This document shows, in pieces, positions 6,593-12,446 of a DNA stretch of 12,446 bases. The translations under genes were made by a program, and so were the position numbers. The DNA comes from Actinomycetota bacterium (GTDB lineage Bacteria > Actinomycetota > Acidimicrobiia > Acidimicrobiales > Ilumatobacteraceae), in assembly GCA_009703975.1 (NCBI GenBank), contig WLFB01000010.1, forward strand, positions 1-12,446, written 5' to 3'. Under the pieces are notes generated by a model. That model worked only from the letters and a program-made list of their open reading frames with translations. It did no database searches and was not told the DNA's origin. Position 1 is the stretch's first letter; the number at the start of each line of letters is the position of its first letter.

Positions 6593-8575
6593 ATGAACGA
6601 CACAAAACGTGCGATTATCAACGACCGGTATGAAATTGGTCGACGAGTGGGTCGCGGAGGAATGGCTGAAATTTTTCAAGCCCGCGATATTCTTTTAGAC
6701 CGAACAGTTGCGATAAAGGTACTTTTTGCTGAGTTTGCCGTTGATCCGGCATTCGTTGAGCGATTTCGACGCGAAGCCCAATCAGCCGCTGGACTCAATC
6801 ATCCAAACATTGTTGGCGTCTATGACTGGGGTCGCGTTAACAATACTTACTACATCGCCATGGAGTTTGTTGATGGTCGCACACTCGCCGACATAATTAG
6901 ACAAAGCAATAACTTCACCCCGGTGCAAGTCTGCGATGTAATTGGCGAAGTTGCGCTAGCACTTGATTCAGCGCATCAAAATGGTGTGATTCATCGTGAT
7001 GTCAAACCGGGCAATATTCTCATCAGCACAACTGGCCAGGTGAAAGTCGCCGATTTCGGGATTGCTCGTGCACTTGGTGCTGGTATTGAGCAAAACCTTA
7101 CTCAAACTGGCGCAGTGATGGGGACTGCAACTTATTTTTCGCCAGAACAAGCACAGGGTGCAGTGACCGATCAACGGAGTGATATTTATTCACTTGGAAT
7201 CGTGATGTATGAAATGCTTGCAGGCACTGTGCCGTTCTCTGGCGAAAACGCCGTGGCAATTGCCTACAAACAGGTCCATGAAGATCCGATACCGCTAAAT
7301 CAGCGCAATAAATCAATACCCGAGGGTTTGACCGCGATTGTTGCCAAGTGTATGGCCAAGTCTCCTGACGATCGATATTCAACTGCTGGAGAAGTTCGAG
7401 ACGATCTCCGTCGCTTTGTTGATGGCTTGCCAGTTTTGGCGATGACTAGTCGCGTCGCCGGATCATCAAGCGATTCGGTAACTCGCGTGCTTCCAATTAC
7501 GCAGAACGACCCGAATGTAACCACGGTGATCGCTAAACAAGATCAACCAACTTCACAGATCGCCGCAACTACCACTCAAAGACCCGCGACGATGACTCGA
7601 ACTCGTGCTGCAAATTATCCACCATATGACGATTTTGCTCCACGGCGCACTGCTGGCTTTGTGTTTGGATCGTTTTTTGCGGCAATAGTTTTGCTTATCG
7701 GTGGCTTATTTTTATATCAAACAATTTCAGGTAATTCTTCAAATGCTTCGATTACTGTTCCTGATGTTCGCAACCTCACTGTCAAAGATGCCAGCGAAAA
7801 ACTTCTCAGGCTTGGCTTTACACCAGTTCCACTAGCTGAAGCAAAAGATGGCATCGGAAATGACATCGTTTATTTGCAAGATCCAAAGCCGAGTGTTCTG
7901 GCTCGAAACGGTGACACGATCATAATTACTTATAATCCCACAGGCGCCCCCGTCGTGGTTCCGCTTGTACGGGGTCTAACAGTCAAAGAAGCAACTGGAT
8001 TATTGGCGCCACTCGGTTTACAACTTGCCATTGCAGAAGTCCGAAATGATCCAAAAATTCCGGAGAATCAAATCATTGGCCAAGATCCAAAAGTTGACAC
8101 TCAAGTGCGATCTGGCTCAACAATCGCGGTAGTTGTTTCAGGTGGAATCGGACAAGCGACTGTGCCAAATATTCAAGGTCAAGTATCAACCGCGGCCTTA
8201 CAATTTTTACAGAGTGCGCCTTACAATTTCATCGTCACACTCGCTGAAGAAGCAAACGCCACAGTTGAAAAGGGACGAGTAATTCGAACTGAACCAGCAA
8301 TTGGTGAACCAATAGCTTTTGGTTCACCGATAATTGTCTTCATCTCAAAAGGTGGAACGAAAGTTACGATGCCACAAGTTGAAGGTCTGACCGAGGCCGA
8401 TGCTCGCGCTCAACTAACCGCGGTTGGGCTAACTCCAGATGTGAAGTATCAAGAAGTTCCAAGCGGAAATGTGAACGACGGCAAGGTTGTCACGCAAGGC
8501 ACTGATTCTGGGACACAAATTGAAGCAGGATCTTCTGTTCGTCTAACAGTTGGTCGCGGAGTAGTCACTCCGTAA
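6593..8575 (+). CDS. pknB: PASTA-domain Ser/Thr protein kinase
   Basis: This transmembrane eukaryotic-type kinase links cell-wall precursors outside to phosphorylation inside. The kinase domain (about 13-278) has the Gly-rich loop GRGGMAEIF (20-28), ATP-binding Lys42, Glu61 as likely C-helix partner, catalytic HRDVKPGN (134-141), DFG (154-156) and an activation loop with Thr170 and Thr172 in NLTQTGAVMGTATYFSPEQ, matching the autophosphorylated Thr171/Thr173 pair of mycobacterial PknB. A Thr/Ser-rich linker (about 285-345) precedes one transmembrane helix (about 355-376). Outside are four PASTA repeats (about 385-447, 454-517, 521-586, 590-655); the third is the most diverged. All catalytic residues are present. 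ATG 6593 lies three bases after the pstP stop with no good ribosome site, so translational coupling is likely. No second kinase (pknA) is in the locus. It converges on trpG/pabA. Confidence 0.97.
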   Translation: MNDTKRAIINDRYEIGRRVGRGGMAEIFQARDILLDRTVAIKVLFAEFAVDPAFVERFRREAQSAAGLNHPNIVGVYDWGRVNNTYYIAMEFVDGRTLADIIRQSNNFTPVQVCDVIGEVALALDSAHQNGVIHRDVKPGNILISTTGQVKVADFGIARALGAGIEQNLTQTGAVMGTATYFSPEQAQGAVTDQRSDIYSLGIVMYEMLAGTVPFSGENAVAIAYKQVHEDPIPLNQRNKSIPEGLTAIVAKCMAKSPDDRYSTAGEVRDDLRRFVDGLPVLAMTSRVAGSSSDSVTRVLPITQNDPNVTTVIAKQDQPTSQIAATTTQRPATMTRTRAANYPPYDDFAPRRTAGFVFGSFFAAIVLLIGGLFLYQTISGNSSNASITVPDVRNLTVKDASEKLLRLGFTPVPLAEAKDGIGNDIVYLQDPKPSVLARNGDTIIITYNPTGAPVVVPLVRGLTVKEATGLLAPLGLQLAIAEVRNDPKIPENQIIGQDPKVDTQVRSGSTIAVVVSGGIGQATVPNIQGQVSTAALQFLQSAPYNFIVTLAEEANATVEKGRVIRTEPAIGEPIAFGSPIIVFISKGGTKVTMPQVEGLTEADARAQLTAVGLTPDVKYQEVPSGNVNDGKVVTQGTDSGTQIEAGSSVRLTVGRGVVTP

Positions 8576-8587
8576 CTTGCTGTGTTT

Positions 8588-9178
8588 TCACTTCTCGCAT
8601 CGAAGTAAAAACGTTTTAATAATCTCGTGACCGTGTTCTGTCAGAATACTTTCAGGATGAAACTGCACGCCTTCTACATCTAATTCTCTATGTCTTACAC
8701 CCATAATTAAACCGTCGTCAGTAGTTGCGGTAACTTCAAGTTCTTTCGGAACTGAATTGGGATCAATTGTTAAAGAGTGATATCTCGTAGCTGTAATCGG
8801 CGAATTAAGGCCGGCGAACACTCCTAGATTTTTGTGATGTATTTGAGATGTTTTGCCGTGTTGAAGTTCGGGAGCGCTTGTAATATTCGCGCCAAACACA
8901 TGTCCGATTGCTTGGTGCCCTAAACACACACCAAAAATTGGTGTGATCTCTGCGAAGGCTCTCACGGCCTCACACAAAATCCCCGCGTCTTGAGGTCGGC
9001 CCGGACCAGGACTTAATAAAACTCCATCTGGTTTGAGTTCAATCGCTTGCTGAATCGTGACTTCGTCGTTACGAACGACGATCGGCTCAGCACCTAACTC
9101 ACCAAGATATTGCACGAGGTTGTAGACAAAACTGTCATAGTTGTCGATCACCAATATTTTCGGTGCTGATTTTTTCAT
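8588..9178 (-). CDS. trpG: Glutamine amidotransferase, anthranilate/aminodeoxychorismate synthase component II
   Basis: This 196-residue class I glutamine amidotransferase releases ammonia from glutamine for a chorismate-using partner, making anthranilate (tryptophan) or 4-amino-4-deoxychorismate (folate). It starts KILVIDNYDSFVYNLVQYL (7-25), has the oxyanion-region SPGPGRPQDAG (56-66), nucleophile Cys85 in GVCLGHQAIG and His174/Glu176 in GVQFHPES, so the full triad is present. The ATG at 9178 gives the family's normal length; the frame stays open further upstream into the divergent crgA region without conservation. AGAGG sits only two bases before this ATG, so the translation signal is odd. 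No component I gene is nearby, so TrpG and PabA cannot be told apart, and one protein may serve both. The convergent place beside pknB and divergent from crgA matches mycobacterial trpG (Rv0013); the symbol rests on that synteny. Confidence 0.93.
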   Translation of the reverse strand: MKKSAPKILVIDNYDSFVYNLVQYLGELGAEPIVVRNDEVTIQQAIELKPDGVLLSPGPGRPQDAGILCEAVRAFAEITPIFGVCLGHQAIGHVFGANITSAPELQHGKTSQIHHKNLGVFAGLNSPITATRYHSLTIDPNSVPKELEVTATTDDGLIMGVRHRELDVEGVQFHPESILTEHGHEIIKTFLLRCEK

Positions 9179-9229
9179 ATCCTCTAGCCTGCCCCATAAA
9201 TAGTCACTTCCAAAGCTATTTACCGCCTC

Positions 9230-9235
9230 TACACT
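9230..9235 (+). promoter_or_regulatory. Probable -10 element for crgA, near-leaderless
   Basis: TACACT fits TANNNT and ends ten bases before the crgA ATG at 9246. A start about seven bases downstream would leave a leader of only about three or four bases, too short for a ribosome site. No clear -35 box is present. It lies in the 67-base divergent gap shared with trpG. Confidence 0.45.
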
Positions 9236-9245
9236 TGAGACAGTT

Positions 9246-9587
9246 ATGGCGACTTCAAAACGACGCAGTGGCGGTAGAACAACCCCAAAAGGCACAAAGC
9301 CCGGTCGCGTTCACGAAACACATCGTCTTGACACTTCTGATACTCACTCGTTGTATGGTAAAAATCTCGCAGAGGCTTCGTCTCGCTATACCCCGCCAAC
9401 TTTACGTGAACAAAAAGTTAGTCCGACCTGGGTTCCAATTTTAATGTTTGCGCTGCTTGGTCTTGGATCGCTAGTAATTTTGCTCTACTACCTGGGATTT
9501 GTACCAGGTGGAAGAAATAATTGGTATTTGTTTTCAGGATTGCTCAGCGTTCTTGGCGGTCTCTACACCGCCACTAAATATCACTAG
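9246..9587 (+). CDS. crgA: Cell division protein CrgA
   Basis: This is a small membrane protein of the actinobacterial divisome; in mycobacteria and Streptomyces CrgA contacts FtsZ, FtsI and FtsQ and coordinates septum formation with wall synthesis. The 113 residues have a basic, disordered N-terminal part (1-50, including TPKGTKPGR), then the CrgA signature region SPTWVPILMFALLGLG (about 58-73) running into the first transmembrane helix, the turn YYLGFVPGGRNNW, and a second helix ending GGLYTATKYH. Two helices and a short C-terminus after TATKYH are typical. Mycobacterial CrgA is about 93 residues, so the extra length is in the N-terminal tail. It is same-strand with pknB but separated from it by minus-strand trpG, as in M. 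tuberculosis. It probably has its own promoter. Confidence 0.9.
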   Translation: MATSKRRSGGRTTPKGTKPGRVHETHRLDTSDTHSLYGKNLAEASSRYTPPTLREQKVSPTWVPILMFALLGLGSLVILLYYLGFVPGGRNNWYLFSGLLSVLGGLYTATKYH

Positions 9588-9603
9588 TTAGTTATTCATC
9601 TAG

Positions 9604-9861
9604 TTACTCGACTGGCGCGACTAAATCCATATCTTCTAAACAGTGTCTTGGCGGAGGTGGGTCTTGATCTGGCGCCATTGTCATTCGCAATTCTGTTCCA
9701 CAACTTGAGCAACGGTATCGAACATTAATTCGTCGCATTTCTCCGGATGGTGGTGGAGGCGGCAAGGTTGATGTCATGCCACGCAGCATCCCAAGGCCAG
9801 TTTTCCAAATAAAATAAAACAGGGCTAAGCCAAAAAGCACCCAAATTATTTTTCCAAGCAT
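9604..9861 (-). CDS. Small membrane-anchored zinc-ribbon protein, function unknown
   Basis: The 85-residue protein has one N-terminal hydrophobic helix (about 4-27, IIWVLFGLALFYFIWKTGLG), a Pro-rich spacer (PPPPPSG), then a short metal-binding-like domain: RYRCSSCGTELRMTMAP (49-65), and later PPPRHCLEDMDLV (68-82). The Cys-X2-Cys pair (52 and 55) with the downstream His-Cys (72-73) could ligate zinc, as in FmdB-like ribbons. I recall similar small proteins in actinobacteria, often with the RHC tail, but know of no defined function. It lies 34 bases downstream of the thiolase gene on the same strand, so it may be co-transcribed, although an inverted repeat fills that gap. It is convergent with crgA, 16 bases apart. 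The CDS call is good; any role is open. Confidence 0.8.
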   Translation of the reverse strand: MLGKIIWVLFGLALFYFIWKTGLGMLRGMTSTLPPPPPSGEMRRINVRYRCSSCGTELRMTMAPDQDPPPPRHCLEDMDLVAPVE

Positions 9862-9867
9862 TAGCGG

Positions 9868-9889
9868 TGGCTAATTTTTCGATTAGCCA
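9868..9889. repeat. 8-bp perfect inverted repeat between thiolase and zinc-ribbon genes
   Basis: TGGCTAAT (9868-9875) and ATTAGCCA (9882-9889) are perfect complements around a six-base loop. Its end lies six bases before the zinc-ribbon ATG on the minus strand. No T-run follows on either strand, so it is a poor intrinsic terminator; it could be an operator or an mRNA hairpin controlling translation of the small gene. GATTAGCC recurs as a direct repeat at 9881-9888 and 9894-9901. Confidence 0.6.
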
Positions 9890-9895
9890 TGTTGA

Positions 9896-11065
9896 TTAGC
9901 CCAGTCGTTCAATAATTGTGGCGTTGGCCAAGCCGCCGCCTTCGCACATTGTTTGCAAACCATAACGACCACCGGTGCGCTCTAGTTCGTTCAACAAAGT
10001 TGTCATTAGTCGTGTGCCAGATGCACCAAGTGGGTGGCCGAGTGCAATTGCGCCACCGTTGACATTGACTTTCTCCATGTCTGGATGCAATTCTTTTTCC
10101 CAAGCCAAAACTACCGCCGCGAAAGCTTCATTGATCTCAACCAAATCAATGTCATTAAGTGTTAACCCAGCACGTTCAAGAACTTTTTTAGTTGCCGGAA
10201 TCGGTGCGGTCAACATATAGCGAGGGTTTTCGGCAGCAAGTGCAAAATTTACAAATCGTGCGCGTGGCTTAAGGCCCAACTGTTTTGCACGCTCTTCAGA
10301 CATAATCAGAATTGCGGTTGCACCATCGGTTATTTGTGAAGAATTACCGGCAGTTACTTTTCCGCCATCTTCAACCGGACGATATGCAGGCTTGAGTGTT
10401 GCGAGTTTTTCTAATGTTGATTCACGAATTCCTTCGTCTGTTGTCATTAACTTTCCGTCAGCGTCGAGCGTCGGGATTATTTCGTTTTGAAACCGACCCT
10501 CACTAGTTGCGCGTGCCGCATAACTTTGTGACCTAACACCGAAACGATCCATATCTTCACGACTAATATTCCACTTCTCAGCGATCAGTTCAGCGGAAAT
10601 TCCCTGATTTACAAGTCCGCCATCTGCTGCGTAGCGCGCTTGCACAGTTTGGCCAAACGGAAACCCATGCTTACCTTCAGCGATTGACGCACCCATCGGC
10701 ACGCGCGACATCACTTCGACACCAGCGGCAACAACAATGTCGTATGCACCGGCCATCACACCTTGCGCAGCGAAGTGCGCAGCTTGCTGACTTGAACCAC
10801 ATTGACGATCAACAGTTGTGCCTGGCACACTCTCGGGCCAACCAGCAGCAAGAATTGCGTTGCGTGCAATATTTAAACTTTGCTCACCGACTTGCATTAC
10901 GCATCCCATAACAACATCATCTACTAAGGCCGGATCAATCCCAGTGCGGTCAACAAGTGCCTTCAACACGTGCGCTGACAGATCTACTGGGTGCCAGTCT
11001 TTCAACCGACCGTTTCGTTTTCCACATGGTGTACGAACCGCATCTACGATCACTGCTGTTTTCAT
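9896..11065 (-). CDS. Thiolase (acetyl-CoA acyltransferase/acetyltransferase), FadA5-like
   Basis: This 389-residue enzyme is a full-length thiolase that cleaves 3-ketoacyl-CoA to acetyl-CoA plus a shortened acyl-CoA, or runs the reverse condensation. The nucleophile is Cys89 in VDRQCGSSQQA, followed by NEAF (312-315), His344 in GGAIALGHPLGASG and the acid/base Cys374 in CEGGGLAN, so all catalytic residues are present. The sequence around TAPIPATKKVLERAG and EINEAFAAVVLAWEKEL resembles mycobacterial FadA5/FadA6-type thiolases of steroid side-chain or fatty-acid breakdown more than PhaA-type biosynthetic enzymes, but the substrate cannot be fixed from sequence. No other beta-oxidation gene is beside it. 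The ATG has AAGGAG six bases upstream (11072-11077), the clearest ribosome site in the window. The zinc-ribbon gene follows on the same strand. Confidence 0.94.
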   Translation of the reverse strand: MKTAVIVDAVRTPCGKRNGRLKDWHPVDLSAHVLKALVDRTGIDPALVDDVVMGCVMQVGEQSLNIARNAILAAGWPESVPGTTVDRQCGSSQQAAHFAAQGVMAGAYDIVVAAGVEVMSRVPMGASIAEGKHGFPFGQTVQARYAADGGLVNQGISAELIAEKWNISREDMDRFGVRSQSYAARATSEGRFQNEIIPTLDADGKLMTTDEGIRESTLEKLATLKPAYRPVEDGGKVTAGNSSQITDGATAILIMSEERAKQLGLKPRARFVNFALAAENPRYMLTAPIPATKKVLERAGLTLNDIDLVEINEAFAAVVLAWEKELHPDMEKVNVNGGAIALGHPLGASGTRLMTTLLNELERTGGRYGLQTMCEGGGLANATIIERLG

Positions 11066-11077
11066 TTTGATCTCCTT

Positions 11078-11107
11078 ATTAAACTGACATCATCAAATTG
11101 ATATCAA
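11078..11107 (-). promoter_or_regulatory. Candidate sigma-70-like promoter of the thiolase gene with overlapping palindrome
   Basis: On the minus strand TTGATA (11107-11102; five of six to TTGACA) and TTTAAT (11083-11078; five of six to TATAAT) are 18 bases apart. The -35 box is half of the perfect palindrome TTGATATCAA (11098-11107), which could be a repressor site. A start seven bases past the -10 would fall inside or after AAGGAG, so either the ribosome site is not transcribed or a more upstream start is used. Confidence 0.4.
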
Positions 11108-11119
11108 CTGTTGTTGCTT

Positions 11120-11146
11120 AAGTTTGCCTTGTTCGCAGGCAAATTT
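11120..11146. repeat. 10-bp inverted repeat upstream of the thiolase gene
   Basis: AAGTTTGCCT (11120-11129) pairs with AGGCAAATTT (11137-11146), ten pairs with one G-T, around a seven-base loop. It follows the stop of the minus-strand GT2 gene by about 20 bases. On the minus strand it is followed by only CTT at the stem edge, so it could be a weak terminator of the GT2 unit, or an operator for the thiolase gene. Confidence 0.5.
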
Positions 11147-11167
11147 CACAATTGGACCTAAGTTTAT

Positions 11168-11914
11168 TTAGAGCTTTACGCTCGGATGTCTATTCGCTTG
11201 CGGATTAAACCTTCCAATATTGAAATGCAATCCAAAAACAACTACTAAAACACTCCGCAGGATCAGAATCACTGATCTACCAGAACCTGTTGAGGATTTA
11301 CCGACTTTTCGATCAATAATCGGTACCCCGATCTCTTTGACTTTATAACCAGCTCTACCAGCGACGACATTTGCTTCGAATGTGTCGCCCAAATAATGAC
11401 TCGGAAACGACCTAGCAAATTCGTTGAGTAATGGTTTGGCAATTAATCGAAAACCGGATGTTGAATCGGTAATTCTCGTCTTGCACGCACGAGATGCAAT
11501 GAAGCCGAGGACGCGCATCGCGAAACGTCGATGCCAGGCAACTTTCATCGAATCCTGTGTATCCCTAAATCGACTACCAATAACTAAATGTGCTGAGGTT
11601 GATTTCCAGACATCCACTAATTCTTTTAGATGGCTCTCAGGGTGTTGGCCGTCGGCGTCGCACTGAATGATTGCGTCATACCCTTCGTTCATCGCATATC
11701 TAAAACCACATCGCAAAGCGCCGCCGACGCCAAGATTAAGTTTCATTCGCAAGACGACTGCACCAGCTTGGCTTGCTAATTCGGCCGTCTTGTCTCCAGA
11801 ACCATCATCTACGACTACAACGTCGTAACCTAATTTTTTGATCGCGCCGACAACACCACTTATTGTTGCCTGCTCATTTAAGGCCGGCACCACTACAAGT
11901 GGAGATTTTTGCAC
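11168..11914 (-). CDS. GT2 glycosyltransferase, dolichyl/polyprenyl-phosphate sugar synthase type
   Basis: The 248-residue protein has the GT2 fold of DPMS/polyprenyl-phosphate glycosyltransferases, which move a sugar from a nucleotide donor to a lipid phosphate. It shows VVVPALNEQATI (7-18), DVVVVDDGSGD (31-41), the metal-binding QCDADGQHP (84-92), GSRFRD (113-118) and ITDSTSGFRLI (148-158). One hydrophobic segment (about 214-229) near the C-terminus could touch the membrane; there is no multi-helix GtrA-like domain. The start is GTG at 11914, eight bases after the stop of the DUF2304 gene; AAGAA just before it is a weak ribosome site. GT2 and DUF2304 genes are commonly adjacent in actinobacteria, and the DUF2304 protein may be its membrane partner. 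It probably feeds envelope glycan synthesis; the sugar is unknown. Confidence 0.9.
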   Translation of the reverse strand: MQKSPLVVVPALNEQATISGVVGAIKKLGYDVVVVDDGSGDKTAELASQAGAVVLRMKLNLGVGGALRCGFRYAMNEGYDAIIQCDADGQHPESHLKELVDVWKSTSAHLVIGSRFRDTQDSMKVAWHRRFAMRVLGFIASRACKTRITDSTSGFRLIAKPLLNEFARSFPSHYLGDTFEANVVAGRAGYKVKEIGVPIIDRKVGKSSTGSGRSVILILRSVLVVVFGLHFNIGRFNPQANRHPSVKL

Positions 11915-11922
11915 TTCTTGAT

Positions 11923-12285
11923 CTACTTTTTTTTATTTGCTTGAAGACGTTCAAGTTTTTCGCGCAATAGTGCAGTCTCTTGGGTCAACGAATCAACTCG
12001 ACGTTGATTTCCTGAAATACTCACTGTTAATTGCAAAAACAGCAAAGCCACTCCCACGGCGGTAATTGCTATCAGTAGTGCAATTGGTGAAAGTTGCAAC
12101 CAAGTTGCCAAGGGCGTCATCAACGGCAAAAGTAAAGAAGCAAACACACCAAGCGCGCAGATCAATAACCAACCGGTCGTATACCTAAAACTAATCTTTC
12201 GTCGCCTCGAAAATCTGATTACAAGCAAACCAAAAGCAATACAACCACCCGCAAGCTCAAGTGTGTGGATCAAATCAGCAGACAT
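11923..12285 (-). CDS. DUF2304-family membrane protein
   Basis: The 120-residue protein has three hydrophobic helices (about 10-24, 37-57 and 66-90) separated by a basic loop RFSRRRKISFRYTTGWLL (24-41), then a C-terminal amphipathic stretch of about 25 residues with heptad-like Leu (VDSLTQETALLREKLERLQ) ending in KKK. The arrangement, with helices, a GWLL-like motif and a charged coiled tail, is that of DUF2304 proteins, which are encoded beside GT2 polyprenyl-phosphate glycosyltransferases. It is followed after eight bases by such a gene, so the two form one unit. The tail may bind the glycosyltransferase (inference). The ATG at 12285 is supported by a TANNNT box just upstream. The biochemical function of the family is not established to my knowledge. 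Confidence 0.85.
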   Translation of the reverse strand: MSADLIHTLELAGGCIAFGLLVIRFSRRRKISFRYTTGWLLICALGVFASLLLPLMTPLATWLQLSPIALLIAITAVGVALLFLQLTVSISGNQRRVDSLTQETALLREKLERLQANKKK

Positions 12286-12292
12286 TTCTCAA

Positions 12293-12298
12293 ACTCTA
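12293..12298 (-). promoter_or_regulatory. Probable -10 element of a leaderless promoter for DUF2304-GT2
   Basis: On the minus strand TAGAGT fits TANNNT and ends seven bases before the ATG at 12285, so the transcript would begin at the start codon. It lies in the 27-base gap after the epimerase gene stop. The pair may therefore have its own promoter besides read-through. GAGAA next to the ATG is too close to serve as a normal ribosome site. Confidence 0.42.
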
Positions 12299-12312
12299 AC
12301 ATTTATTGGAAA

Positions 12313-12446
12313 TCAAAAAATTTTATTTTCTTGTGAATCTCTCCAAATTTCGCGAAGTCCCTCAGAAAGAGACCATTTTGGTTGCCATCCGAGTAGTAGC
12401 TTCGCTTGAGAAATATCGGCTTGAGTTGAGTTAATTTCACCAAATC
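12313..12446 (-). CDS. NAD-dependent nucleotide-sugar epimerase/dehydratase, C-terminal 43 residues (partial)
   Basis: Translated on the minus strand from the window edge to the TGA at 12313-12315, the 43 visible residues read FGEINSTQADISQAKLLLGW followed by QPKWSLSEGLREIWR. This is the C-terminal signature of the extended short-chain dehydrogenase family of nucleotide-sugar epimerases and dehydratases (GalE, RmlB, WbpP types): a Gly-Glu, then ADISKAKxxLGWxPxxxLxEGLxE, which packs over the substrate site. The NAD-binding and catalytic Tyr-X3-Lys parts lie outside the window, so the exact reaction cannot be told. It precedes the DUF2304-GT2 pair on the same strand by 27 bases, which suggests that it supplies or modifies the sugar nucleotide used there. 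Confidence 0.8.
   Translation of the reverse strand, partial: FGEINSTQADISQAKLLLGWQPKWSLSEGLREIWRDSQENKIF

Noticed and set aside
7750..8560. DNA repeat array in the pknB 3' half
   Set aside because: The repetition is at protein level (four PASTA domains); the DNA copies are well diverged.
8557..8611. Terminator between convergent pknB and trpG
   Set aside because: CGGAGT/ACTCCG (8557-8572) and ACTTC/GAAGT with TTTT/AAAA arms (8585-8611) can form hairpins, but neither is followed by a T-run and both lie mostly inside coding sequence.
9179..9295. N-terminal extension of TrpG to 9295
   Set aside because: It reads antisense through the start of crgA and shows no conserved residues; the family normally starts just before ILVIDNYDSF.
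9896..11087. Plus-strand open frames antisense to the thiolase gene
   Set aside because: They are codon-bias shadows of an intact, well-conserved thiolase.
1..12446. CRISPR array, insertion sequence, prophage or defence genes
   Set aside because: No regularly spaced repeats, transposase or integrase motifs, or nuclease/toxin motifs were seen; all coding space is explained by envelope, signalling and metabolic genes.

Overview
The window reads as a chromosomal segment of a low-to-mid-GC actinobacterium, probably a free-living, small-genome aquatic lineage. The actinobacterial signal is the block FHA protein, PP2C phosphatase, PASTA kinase PknB, convergent trpG/pabA and crgA. This is the conserved gene order near the replication origin in this phylum, and a tRNA-Leu sits next to the FHA gene as it does next to fhaA in mycobacteria. 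The CrgA tail, the small zinc-ribbon protein and a FadA5-like thiolase suggest Acidimicrobiia or a similar freshwater/marine group, but the class is inference.

Left part (1-4638): a surface-polysaccharide cluster. It has the 3' end of a GT-A-like glycosyltransferase gene, a Wzt/TagH-type ABC ATPase with a C-terminal cargo-type domain, its probable Wzm/TagG-type permease on the opposite strand, a short coiled-coil protein, and a tandem-domain GT2 glycosyltransferase. Together they would assemble a cell-surface glycan on a lipid carrier and export it by the ABC route. The ATPase and permease are convergent rather than in one operon.

Middle (4648-9587): tRNA-Leu(CAG) on the minus strand, then fha-pstP-pknB packed with 1-3 base gaps, then minus-strand trpG/pabA and plus-strand crgA. 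PknB would sense muropeptides or lipid II through four external PASTA repeats and phosphorylate threonines, PstP would reverse this, and the FHA protein would read the mark. The rodA, pbpA, pknA and second FHA gene normally found in this block are absent here.

Right part (9604-12446): a small membrane-anchored zinc-ribbon protein, a FadA5-like thiolase, a two-gene unit of DUF2304 membrane protein plus GT2 polyprenyl-phosphate-type glycosyltransferase, and the 3' end of an NAD-dependent sugar epimerase/dehydratase gene. The last three again point to cell-envelope sugar metabolism, so the kinase block is flanked by glycan genes on both sides.

A recurring regulatory feature is a TANNNT -10 hexamer placed 6-10 bases before the ATG in four genes with no clear Shine-Dalgarno, which suggests leaderless or near-leaderless transcripts. 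No mobile element, CRISPR array or rRNA was seen, and there is no gene-free stretch over 300 bases. I did not find a clearly new biological system. The most unusual points are the stripped-down kinase locus, the convergent ABC exporter pair, the separated coiled-coil/GT2 pair and several small palindromes.
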